From NCBI GenBank assembly GCA_036186865.1, contig AP025057.1, positions 26,949,258 through 27,013,257 of the forward strand: a stretch of DNA of 64,000 bases, in the 5' to 3' direction. The notes under the pieces were generated by a model. The model ran no database searches, was not told where the DNA came from, and worked only from the letters and a program-made list of their open reading frames with translations. Positions within the stretch are counted from its first letter, which is position 1, and each line of letters starts with the position of its first letter. Position numbers and translations under genes: made by a program. Source of the stretch: Eustoma russellianum. Lineage: Eukaryota; Streptophyta; Magnoliopsida; Gentianales; Gentianaceae. Shown here in pieces: positions 12,498 to 23,613 of the stretch.

Positions 12498-13882
12498 GAC
12501 AAAGTTTGTGAAGGATTGGAACTCATACGTGATGCACTTCGAGTAGTAACTGTGGAAGGAGGTCTTGGCGGTAATTCATGCTTAAGCCGCCGTCTGCGTC
12601 TTGGTGCCACTGGAATAAATGCATCAACATCTGGTGCTGTACCACCAAAGCATTATCTAGTGGAGAGATGCCTATTAATTTCATCTAATGCTTCTATCAT
12701 TTGCCGTTGAAATTGGGTACGTGATTCTGTATCAATGTTAACAGCATAGGATATGTGATCAATATCCGAGTCTGATACTTGAAAGACGTCTGGCTCATCT
12801 AGAATACCCTGAGCAGAATCGTCTGGCTCTTCAAACAACCTATGGAGCAAAAAACCATCTATTCCGGTGGTTGCATCAAGGGTTTCTTCGTCTGTGGCTG
12901 TATGATCCGCGGGCTCGAGCCAGCTATCCCTCCTAGTAAATGCCACTCTTGTTTTTTCCTGTGCTGCAGCAGATTGTGGTTGAACCGCATGTCTTGGGGG
13001 CGGAAGATCTTCTTGTAACGTATGTAACTCAATTTCTGTTTGTTTCTGGAGCAAAGTGATGGGGGATGTATCCAAGGTGGGAGCTTTTTGACCTTTCTTA
13101 GGGGTCCAGCAGCTAGTTGATTTTTGTGGTTTGGCTGGTCGTTCTTGATCAACCTTCCCACATGCTGCAGTTGCATGACCTAATCGGCGGCAGTCGTTGC
13201 AGAAGGAGGGGAGATCCTCATATATTATCTGCTGCTGGATAATTTTCTGTTTACCCTGTAAAAATAGTTTCTTGGGTAGATCTTTGGATATATCTGCTTC
13301 TACACAGACCCGTGCGACTGAAGGACGAAGGCCATCGGCGGTGGCTACATCAAGCTTCACGGGATGGCCTACAATATGTGCTATTTCAAAAAGTGCAGCC
13401 TTTTGCTGAAAATGTATCGGCAATCATGGCAAAGCAATCCATATTGGTACGATCGGAGCATCTGCGGAGGGATCAAAATCGATGGTCCATTTAGTAACGC
13501 GCATTGTGCAGCCTGCGATTGTCTATGATCTTCGGTAAAAACAACGAACACAATCTGGCTCATGAAGGAAATTCAGCAATACGTGGGATTGATCCAAAAG
13601 AGTAATCTTTACGTCGGATTTGAATCCAATTCGATCGATTACATCGCGAATGATCTTCAATGGAGGCCGGCCAAACCAAAAAGTACCAACTAGAGTGAAT
13701 CTGTAAGGTGCGGCGAGAGAGTCTATTTCTTCGTCTATAAAAGCAATGAAAGGGTGACCTTTGTTCTTGGAGATGATCTTTGGTGAGATGATCATTGCAG
13801 GGGAAGGAGAATCAGCGACCACCGCTGCAAATGAGCGTGGTCGATCGCCGGTGGGAGGGTTTCCTGGAGAAGACGACGCCAT
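12494..13882 (-). pseudogene. LINE A ORF1 (DUF4283/zinc-knuckle protein), frameshifted
   Basis: ORF1 proteins of plant L1 elements bind the element RNA. The start at 13882 opens MASSSPGN...; the DUF4283-like segment (APYRFTLVGTFWFGRPPL) follows at about residues 55-75. A frameshift near 13525 breaks the frame; it resumes with MPIHFQQKAALFEIAHIVG at 13423. A CX2CX4HX4C knuckle (CNDCRRLGHATAAC) follows. A stop lies at 12653, but coding-like sequence continues in another frame to a TGA at 12494-12496 that overlaps the ORF2 start. The C-terminal half is acidic and low in complexity. Confidence 0.8.
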
Positions 13883-13905
13883 CTTTATGTTCGTGTTACT
13901 ATGTA

Positions 13906-14030
13906 CTTGTACATGATTTATATATATATATATGTACGTATATATATGTGTATATATATATATGTACGTATATATATATATGTATATGTATATATATATT
14001 TATATATATATATATTTAGGATAGTATATA
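13906..14030. repeat. TA/TG-rich microsatellite between LINE A and LINE B
   Basis: Runs of TATATA interrupted by TGTACG and TGTG. This is the remaining piece of LTR microsatellite between two minus-strand LINE insertions. Its right edge contains TTAGGATAGTA (14016-14026), matching TTAGGATGTA at 20111-20120, the apparent target duplication of LINE B. Confidence 0.75.
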
Positions 14031-14876
14031 TTTTTTTTGAAGGAGAATTTTATTAAATATCCTCACCTATGGCGGAGGAATACCGTATTACGAAGAAGTC
14101 ATCCTAGGAGAATAAATGAAATAGCGATCTAATGAGTGTCAACCTCCAATCGTATATGATATGCCACATTAAAACCTTGACAAGTAAAACCACCCTTGTG
14201 GATAAAAACTTGGCGAAGGAAAAAGCATACATATTTATACCATTGGATTGTTGGCCAAATACATAGAAATAACGAAAAGTGTATGTCCATGGAACCCCAA
14301 AGACCAATAAATGCTACTGGCAACCATGAAGACTTGATTGATCTCGCGATAAATAGGTAATATTTGAGAATGCAGCAGAGGCAATCTAGTGAACCTCAGA
14401 ACATAGTGGAAATGAAAAAATCAGCAACAGAAGAAGAATATGAATCCGAGCAAGTAAACGGAGGAAGCACATACTGATGCCGCCTTGATTCAACGAGAAC
14501 CAAGGCGACAAACACGATGTATGCCATATCCAGATGTTTGGAGCACTCAGTGAGATATGTGAGGCAAGTCGCAATGGTGTTCGCCCCACGTACCAATGCA
14601 GCAAGTATCATAGTTGACATACCAAAAGACAAGAATATTTTGATATCCATGGAAAAAATAATGTGTGAGCATAATCTGTACCAAACATGTGAAAATAAAA
14701 ATAGATCAAGACATGTAAAATAACGCGTCAGCGTTGCCTGTGTCAGTAATGAACACAGGCAACATAATGAAAGCAGCACCAATACAATGTGAGACATGAT
14801 CAACGACGCAAAGCGGGCAGCTGCAGATTCATATACATCGCACCATGAACCTCACAAGGAAGTTCATGGAGAGTAG

Positions 14877-17800
14877 CTAACGCATAATACCAACAGCACT
14901 GTACCTATGACGTGCTAGTCGATGAGCTGCAGTATTGGCCTCTCTGGGACAATGTTGTACAATAAACTGATTTAAAGATACAAATAATGCCGTACACTGA
15001 ATATCAACCACAAGCAATCCTTTTATAGGTCGAGTGTTTGACAACATTGAGATAATAATTTGGCAATCTGTTTCAACTACAATATGGTCATATTTTCTCG
15101 CATAATAAGCCAATGCTAACATCAATGTCATCAGTTCCACCCTCAGCGGAGTAACCATAGGCCATGCAAAACTGATGGCCGAAACCAGCTGGCCCTGATC
15201 CGATCGCAGTACTGCTCCTCCAACTGCCCAAGATCTTCCAACCGTCGCATCAACATTTAATTTCAGCTTGCCTATTGGAGGCAGTGCCCAGCGTACTATC
15301 CGCAGTCGTATGGAATGCAAAGGGGGAGAGAAGTGAAGACTACTAACTGAGAAATATTGGCTGCAAACGTTTTACCATTCATCGCCGCACACCATGTATA
15401 AATTGATATTCTGACCTTTTCAAACAGTCGCATATAGATGAAGGATTCTGAACCAAATCTCACTGCAGCATATTCCTTCCAAATAACCCACACAACAATG
15501 GAGGGGACAACCGCTCTTAACTGACCCATCATAGATGTCTGGTTGCAGATTTGCCACCAACGATAAAGATGCGCTTTAATTGTATTACTGTTGGGTAATG
15601 GTCCTGAAAAGATAATTGATATTTCCATCCGTATGGGCCATATCTTTGGAAACATGGTCCTGATCATCTGAATATAATCTACAAAACGCACATTGGGAGG
15701 GAAATACCTTAAGCCAATCACGCAAAATATCCACCATGGGTAAAGAGCTTGACTGCAACCTCCATAAGAAAAGCCTCATGCCGGGGTGTGAGTTCTTCCA
15801 CCATACATAGTGATACACACGTTGCATATGGATTCCAGATGTTGTAAGAACTGCATAGGCTGATTTAATAGAGAATTGACCATTGGAATCCGGCAGCCAT
15901 TGAAATGAAGTACCCATCTATGCTGTGTTGGCCTCCATAAATTCGTTGATGCTACATAACCGCTTCCTAGTTGAAGAATCGTATATATGAGATTATAGGG
16001 AATGACAGTTACCATATTTGCGCTTGCTAAACTCAGCCCATAAGGTGTCTGAGTGATAATACTTCCACCATAATTGACAATCATAAGCCTTCTGAAACCC
16101 CAAAAGATTACGAATGCCCAAACCTCCCTCATCTACTGGACGGCATATTAAGGACCATGAGCGCCATTGATAACGATCTTTCCAGAGAAATGCTGCCATT
16201 TTACAATTTAAAACATCGACCACACCTTTCAGTAATTGTGAGCTTGCTATAACATGTATGGGCATCGAACATAAAACATGTTTCAATAATACAAACCTTC
16301 CAGCCATTGATAACAGCTTATTGGACCAAGATGCTAATTGTGCCTCAAAATGATTGATGATAGAAGTACAATACCTTGCTCTATTGATACCCTTATACAA
16401 AAAGGATCCAAGATACTTTATGGCAAAGACGATAGCATCCCAAAAATTGACGAGGCAGCAGAACTCGAAACCCCATTGCCCACAACAATTTGGCTTTTAT
16501 GATAATTCACCAATTGGCCTGATGCGTTCTGATATGATGTCAAGAAAGAACGAAATTTGTCTAAGTTTCTACTGCTGCTGTTTAGGAAAACCAACAAGTC
16601 ATCTGCAAATCCTAAATGTGAGACACATGGCACTCTTCCCGCAGTAAATCCTTTTATTGCGCCTGCAGACATCAATGCCTTCAATCCCCTAGAGAAACCC
16701 TCTGAAGAAATGATAAACAATAATAGGGATAATGGGTCTCCCTGCTTGACACCTCGTCCCACCGGAAAAAGACATGTTTGTTTACCATTAATGAGAATGG
16801 AACACCGAGTAGACCTCAAGTTATTAAGCAAAATTCGAACCAGCCAAGAATTAAACCCCATGCGATGCAACAGCACATCAAGATAATGCAAACTAACCCG
16901 ATCGAAAGCTTTAGCCACGTCCAGTTTAACCATCAATTGACCCCCTCATGTGCGTTTGTCCAATACATGAACCATCTCTTGAGCAAGCAGAATTTGTTCT
17001 GTAATACCTCGGCCTTGCATAAATCCCGCCTGCTACGGTGGAATAATTTTTGGTAACAATCGACCCAGGTGAGAAGAGATCAATCGTGTGATAACCTTTG
17101 AGATAAAATTTGTTAGACAGATAGGTCTGCAGTCCACAAAAGTCTAAGGATTGAGGACTTTGGGTATTAATATAATTGTGGTTGCTGCCACCTGCCTTGG
17201 TACCTGCACTCCCAAATAAAACTCGTGCACTGCCTTAAGAACATCAGAATGAATGAAATGCCAGTATCTTCTATAAAAAGAGCCCGGATAACCATCTGGG
17301 CCAGCCGCACTAGTTGGGCTAAGGTCCCATATGGCTTGTTTCACCTCCTCTAAGGACAGAATTACTTGCAGCATGGCATTATCCTCCGCCGTCAATAATA
17401 TCGGGATATTGCTCAGAATTGAGTCACAGTCAGCCATTGATTCCACTGCAAAAAGATCTAAAAAATAACATACTGCCTCCGCCTCAATATCTTAATTAAG
17501 TAAGCATTCAGTCCTGTCTGGGCGCAATATTCGGCTAATGGTTTGTTTTCATCTTTTTTCCTTTACTGTATTATGATAAAACGAGGTGTTTGCATCTCCT
17601 TCCTTCAGCCATTTGATATTTGCTTTTTGTTTCCAATAAAAGAAAGCTCGTTTCTGAGCAAGTTGCAACTGAGCAACACTTTGATGATATCTTGTACGCG
17701 CCATGTCATTAGGATTGGAATCAAAGTCCTTTTCACAATGAAAGGCATGCAATTCAGCCTGTGCTACTGCGTTGAATATATTACCAAAGACCGCTGCATT

Positions 17801-18642
17801 CCATCGCTTTAATTCCTTCCAAAAACGTCTCAGCTTATCAAATAAATCCGACATGCCACCCACTGTTGGAAAAGACTCCCAAGTATGCTAAACGAAACAA
17901 TCAAAATCTAGATGCAAAGCCCAAACATCAAGATATCTGAAAGCAACAAGACCCCACAAATTATTTGAATCACATGTTAAAAATAAAAGCACATGATAAG
18001 AAGTGGCCCTTGTAACATGCTGAACCTGTACAACCGGAAACATATCCCAAAAAGCTGACGAACACAAAAATATGTATAGCCGACACACGTCCCAAACCTC
18101 GACCATCACACCACGTAAATAGCGATCCTTGAAAAGATATTTCTTGCAAATCGCAAACTTGAATACTATCATAAAAATCTTGTTAGGAGCGCAATGTGGG
18201 TGAGATCGTCCCCGATGTTCCTCTAATGTATGATATGTATTGAAGTCTCCACCCACCAACCATGGAATATTTAACGAAGTATGAAATGATTGCAAATCAG
18301 CCCACAGTGGATGTCGAGCAGACATAGAATGTTGTCCATATACCGCAGTGAGCCAAAACCGCTCACCTATTGCCAACCACTGATATTTAATGGAAAAGTT
18401 CTGCTGCCCAGACCGAATATCCTCTTGCTCTACTATTGATTCCTTCCAAAAAACCATATATGATCATTACATGTGGATAAAGATTTTGAGAAACCTAATT
18501 GCAGCTAATATGATAACAATAACGAAGAGCGAATTTTTGGCTCTATGACAACTAAAATATGCAACTTATGTCGTCTTACAAGAGCAAGCAAACGATTGAT
18601 CGATGTCTTTATACCTCTTACATTCCATATAATTATCTTCAT
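14877..18642 (-). pseudogene. LINE B ORF2 (endonuclease-RT-RNase H), broken
   Basis: The start at 18642 reads MKIIIWNVRGIKT, a typical endonuclease N terminus. Then come GGDFNTYHTLEEHRGRS (~18240), RT motifs SAAGPDGYPGSFY (~17300), LDVAKAFDRVS (~16920), GVKQGDPLSLLLF (~16750) and catalytic GFADDLLVFLN (~16600). RNase H follows: LKLNVDATVG (~15255), VETDCQIIIS (~15070) and CPREANTAAHRLARH (~14930). ORF2 ends at about 14877. There are frameshifts near 17870, 17450, 16410, 15900 and 15700. RT and RNase H catalytic residues are present in this copy, but the frame is not continuous. Confidence 0.85.
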
Positions 18643-19963
18643 TAGGATAACGCATCAAAAGAGTTAGTGAGGTGAGGAGCACGTAACCTGGTCAGATGAG
18701 GTGAAACTGCTTGTTGCATACGACGTAGCAATCGAGAACCCACACTAGATTGCGGGTCCGTAGATATCTCAACTATTGCCCCTTGCGGATTGGTCTCTAA
18801 ATAATTTGCTTCGAATAAATTGGCAACACCTTCATAAGGATCATGATCCTGTTCATCCAATCGATACACCTCTAAAGGAAGATTCAACTCATTATCCGAG
18901 TGAGATGAGGAGGTTGCGCGCACTGCGATATCCCCCAACATACAGTCATCAATAACTCTTAATCATTACATCTCTTGAATATCTGTAATCACAGCTACTA
19001 CCCCCAGATCAGACGATGGAGGTTGCACATGAATCATGGGGGAGGGAATTTCTTGTGCCGCAGATGGGACGTGGCTTACATCAGGCATTATTTCATGCAA
19101 AACAGTCTGTTGTGGAATTTTTTTTTGCGTCCAGCGTTGTCGTTTTCCTTTTTGCATGTGTTTCTTTTCCTTTTCCTCTACTGTAGTGCGCCGGAGCAAC
19201 TACTCATGATCAGAGGTAGCAATGGCTGTTTTGCCACAAACTGCAAAGACGTGACCTAATATGTAGCAGTCAGCACAATATGAAGGAAGATCCTCATATT
19301 CAACATTTTGTGCTATAATTCGTGTAGAAGTCTGTATGTGGACGTGTTTTGGTAACTCTTTTGAGACGTCCAACTCAACACATATACGGGCCACAGAGAG
19401 ACGGTTTTCGCTGTAGTAGCCGCATCAAGTTTAAGAGGCGTACCAATCATTTGTACGATATTAAAGAGTGCATATTTGTGATGAAAATGAATAGGGAGGA
19501 CAGGGAAAGATACCCATATAGGAACAATTGGAACTTCGATGGCTGGGTCATAATCGGGTGTCCACTTGGTGACACACATATGCTTCTCGAAAATCATCCA
19601 GCTACTGCGTGAAAAGCAGCAGTAGTAATCTTGTTCTTGATCAAAATGCAGTAAAACATGAGTTGCGTCCAACAATCCAACCTTGACTGCACCTGCAAAT
19701 CCAACTCGATCGATAGTTGATTGGATCGTGGCAAGAGGCAGACGCCCATACCAAAACGTTCCCACCAATGTGAATCTATATGGGGACACTAATGACTGTA
19801 TCTCCTCCTCCGTAAATGTGATCATTGGGTCACCCTTGTATTTTTGGATAAACTTAGAGGCAATGATCGGCGGAGATGTCGAAAATAAGGAGGCATATGA
19901 TCGCGGCAGAACCGAATTAGAGGGTGGCGGCTGAGTAGGGTTGTTTGTAGTATCTGCGATCAT
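18642..19963 (-). pseudogene. LINE B ORF1 (DUF4283/zinc-knuckle protein), frameshifted
   Basis: The start at 19963 gives MIADTTNNPTQPP. APYRFTLVGT-like DUF4283 sequence appears here as SPYRFTLVGTFWYGRLP at about residues 52-68. The knuckle CADCYILGHVFAVC (CX2CX4HX4C) lies near 19250-19290. Small frameshifts near 19400 and 19200, and a stop near 18960, split the frame. The last segment ends in TAA at 18642-18644, whose final A is the first base of the ORF2 ATG. Expected role: RNA-binding partner of ORF2. Confidence 0.8.
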
Positions 19964-20110
19964 GGTTGAGAAATAGAGTCAAGATGAAATAGAATCAAGA
20001 AAGGTGAAGAAGGAATGGGCAACAGTGATGGAAACATAGCCGACAGGTGGCTACGCCGCCAGGTGCTACAGATCGCAGGGAGAGGGCAGAGAGAGGAGCA
20101 TTTTTTTCTG

Positions 20111-20168
20111 TTAGGATGTATGTGTATGTATGTATGTATATATGTATGTATGTATCTATATATATATA

Positions 20169-20200
<32 letters not shown>

Positions 20201-20203
20201 CAT
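20111..20203. repeat. TATG/TA/TG microsatellite
   Basis: GTATGTATG and TATATATG runs between the 5' end of LINE B and LINE C. It is part of the same interrupted microsatellite tract of the host LTR and carries the right copy of the LINE B target duplication (20111-20120). Confidence 0.8.
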
Positions 20204-21097
20204 TATCCTCTTGTTGTTGCTCACCTCCTTGTTATGTGTTTATTGCATGGATTCATGACGACTGGTATGGTGGAGCTCATACGGCTTGACTACTTGCATC
20301 TGGACATTGCCTCAATATATGTGCCTTCTTCATATTGTTGATTTCTCTAGCTATTGGGATGAACGGGTTCTCTGCAGGATGACATCTCTCGGGGACTTAT
20401 GTTGACATAGCTAGACTCCCTCTCCCTATATGTTTTTTGACGATCTTTGTATTATGTAATCTCTCCAATTGTATAAATATGTATGCTTTTTCCTTTGCCA
20501 AGGCTTTATTCACAAGGGCGGTTTTAATTGGCGAGGTTTTAATGCGGCATATCATATATGATTGGAGATTGACACTCATTATGTCTTTACATTCACTTTT
20601 CTCATATAATGAACCTTGATGTATAGGCTCATTGTATCTCTTTTTTGCTTTATATTTGCCATATGCTTTTTTGACCATTTTTTTCTTGACGCATATACAC
20701 GATAGGAGGGATGTACTATTAGACGTGTAGCAGGAACTGCGACATCAGGCTCAAGCTTCTACAAATGAAAATACACATTTGTACAGCGTTTTGGATCAGC
20801 ACATACATTTGAAATGGCTGCGACGTTGATGCAGCAACATGCAATATTTTTCCTCAAACTATGCAGTAGGCACACGTTTCTCTAATTCTAGATTTCATTG
20901 TATTAAGCATATCTTTTCAAATTTAGCATTATTACTCTGTAGTACATTACGTTTTTTTTATATTTTTCTATCTTAAATTTCTTAGTTTGGGAGAGTCGCC
21001 CTCCATAGATAAGAATGCTTTTGTAACCACGGTATTCCTCCGCCATAAGTGAGGATTTTTATTAATAAAATCTCTGGATGGTACCGCCCGTCCTTCA
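20204..21097 (+). mobile_element. LINE C, 5'-truncated 3' end (+)
   Basis: Only the 3' UTR and end of a LINE in plus orientation. It carries the stem-loop block at 20475-20570 (GCTTTTTCCTTTGCCAAGG ... TTTTAATGCGGCATATC). It also has the conserved 3' end GGTATTCCTCCGCCATAAG ... ATTAATAAAAT ... CCCGTCCTTCATCAAAA at 21030-21097. Reverse complements of this end occur at 8000-8050, 14040-14090 and 23620-23700, and a direct copy near 41190-41266. It is 5'-truncated, as is common for LINEs. Confidence 0.75.
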
Positions 21098-21822
21098 TCA
21101 AAATATATACATACATACATATATATACACACACACGGTTATATGTATATAAAGGTGGAATAAATAAGGCAAATACAGAGTAAAGAAGTGTGATACATAA
21201 AAAGAAATATATAAATATGTATATCTATGTATATTCGGCCATTTGGCCATCCTTGCACACACGCGCACACACACATATATATACACACGGCCTGTCTACC
21301 ATTTGGTGGGAAATAAATAGCTTTGGACATGTTTATGGATATAAATATGTATAAAATAAATTATAATAGAAAATATGATTACGTTATGTATATTCTTATA
21401 AAATATGGAAACATGTGTACATAAATATGAAATTAGGGTTTTTGGTTATTTTAGCTAAGTGTAAGATATGTATTTTAAGGAAATATTGATGGAGGAAAAT
21501 GAGACAAAAGTGGGCTGTTTTGGGCAGCCTTGGCCGAGGGTTTGGGTATTGAAAAGAGGGTGTATTTTCATGATTTAAGACACGGTTTATGTGCATATAT
21601 ATGGGGATTTAAGAATAAGATGATATGAGAAGGTTTAAGTGCATATAGATGATGAAATGTATAAGTTGGTCATATCGCATAGTCGGATATCCAATGACAT
21701 GTTTACAGTATTTGTATGTTGATTTGGTGCACCGTCATGGCATCGAAACCAAGGTGGTTGATGTCATGAGGCATATAGGATGTTATCGATGATTGGAGCG
21801 CCGCATGATATCGATACCTAAG
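21098..21822 (+). mobile_element. Gypsy-type LTR (+), second segment after LINE insertions
   Basis: Resumes the LTR interrupted at 7990: TA/CA microsatellite, then TATTCGGCCATTTGGCC (21231), then a block resembling 3410-3660 of the first LTR (CTTGGCCGAGGG...). It stops abruptly at 21822, where a minus-oriented LTR begins, without the expected ...CTACA terminus, so it appears cut by that insertion. Confidence 0.55.
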
Positions 21823-23613
21823 TGTAGCGCCCCACACGAAAATAGGATTCTGGCCTAGTGTACCCGCCGTACTCTGCTATGAGAAGTACAAGACATTGAT
21901 ACTGTACATGTGTATGTCGACATGAATGTTGAATCGAAAGTAGAAGCAACATAATATAAACAATCATAATCGACATGCAATACATTACATCATAATCAGT
22001 ACAAGTCATAATATGTAGAATACTGAAATCTTGTGAAATACATCATGAACCAAGGCCTAAGGTCCTCAAAACTAATCTCTTTGTATGCTTCGTCACTGTC
22101 AGTAGTCCATCTAGCCTGTTCTCAACAAGCCTGTATAGTGGTACCTGTCATCTGTAAAGTGATTAGGCAAGTAGTCCTGCTAGATATGACATGTTGATCA
22201 TACATTGGGAGACAGAGTGACAATATCATAATAACCGTGAATAACGAATATAATAATCACGTCTCCATTTTAATAAGTAAAGTATCATAACATAAATATA
22301 AAATTCGAGTATGTAAGGCAAGAAGAATTAATCAACATAACCCAGCAACATCTCGTTCCCTTGATCTGTAGCATCACATAATATCCATACTTAGCTTCTA
22401 ATCCATAACTTATAATACTCTTGCACATCTTACATATACTATCCCTTCCTACATAATCACTACATTGACCATTGTAATGATATCATAGACTTAAGAAACA
22501 CTAGGCCATAAATGTAATCATATGCCCCTGACACCTACCACCCCTGTACCGATGTCACGCTGGCGAAACATAACATAATCATGAACATATCATAACATAT
22601 CGAGTGTCGATGGAATCAATCATGTCGCGTTTATTATTCGCATGCATATGACTTCTAGAACATGTAACCCGATAAAAATACTTTTCGAACTTCTATTTCA
22701 TCCAATATGAAACTCAGTCATATGAGGGTATTTTGGTTATACTACAACATATCATCAACAGAACTTACTTATTTACCTTCTACATATCATTTTTCACCAA
22801 TCATACTTTCTTAACATCTAATCTATGCATGTATTTTATAATCCATAACTTAGGTGCTTAGGACATATAATTCCTAATTACTTTAACATCTCCTCTAGGA
22901 ATTTCATAATTTGTATCATAATTTACATCTTATCATCTATCACACAAATGAATATACATAACATGAAATAAAATCATTTATGTCATAAGATTCTTGTTTG
23001 GCCGTGTATATGTATTTTTGTATGTATATATACATATTTTTATACATATAAATGTTCGTTATAAATACTAATGTTTTTCTCATAAAAAGCCCTTTATGGT
23101 CGTCTATTACATATATTTATACTTAGAATTATATTTTCATACTTGTTACATACAGTACATAACTTAGTCATATTTCATATCTTAGTGTACATCATACATT
23201 TTTTTAGTGTACATCATACATTTAAATATACCTAACATGTGATAAAACCCCTCATATCAAAAATATAATCCTTGTAACCCTATATGTATAAATGTATAAT
23301 AAAATACATATACATGATCATTCATCATCGATGGGTATAAAGTATAACAAAAGCATTCTTTTCATATCTTAACATAGCTATCATACATATATCCGTGTGT
23401 ATAAAATATAATAAAGTCAGTTATCATAGAAAGGCCCAATGGCCGAATGTATGTAAGAGTGAATACATATATATAATTATTTTATGACATGTTATATATA
23501 TACACAACTTACTCAATTTCATTTCTTAACATATATATTATACATACATATGTATATAAAATATATTAAGATCACTTTTAATATTAGGGCCTTATGGCCG
23601 AAGTGAGTAATGT
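21823..23613 (-). mobile_element. Gypsy-type LTR (-), first segment, interrupted by LINE D
   Basis: The plus-strand start TGTAGCGCCCCAC marks the 3' end of a minus-oriented LTR. No PBS precedes it, so it is a 3' or solo LTR. Motif order follows the 41642-44539 LTR (GACACCTACCAC, CGTGTTTATTATTC-like, CATATGAGG, CATACTACAAC blocks), roughly 75% similar by eye. From about 22980 it becomes a degenerate array of units ending in GGCCTTATGGCCGAA-like motifs plus TA/TG runs. It is cut at 23613 by LINE D and continues at 39039. Confidence 0.65.

Larger units (their letters stand above)
7991..13905 (-). mobile_element. LINE A, near full length (L1-type with RNase H)
   Basis: A minus-strand non-LTR retrotransposon. 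It has ORF1 (13882 to ~12494) with a DUF4283-like domain and CCHC knuckle, and ORF2 (12497 to ~8645) with endonuclease, reverse transcriptase, zf-RVT-like region and RNase H. A ~650-bp 3' UTR ends in AATAAAATTTTGCC and a short A-rich tail next to TA microsatellite. Both flanks are TA/TG microsatellite, which hides the target-site duplication. Several frameshifts and stops make it inactive. Confidence 0.85.
14031..20110 (-). mobile_element. LINE B, essentially full length
   Basis: A minus-strand LINE of about 6.1 kb. The 3' end is a run of eight T on the plus strand (14031-14038, the A tail). The 5' end lies at about 20110, after a ~150-base 5' UTR. Flanks TTAGGATAGTA (14016) and TTAGGATGTA (20111) look like a slightly decayed target-site duplication. 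It has the same architecture as LINE A but is a distinct subfamily: proteins are similar, nucleotide sequence clearly diverged. Confidence 0.85.
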
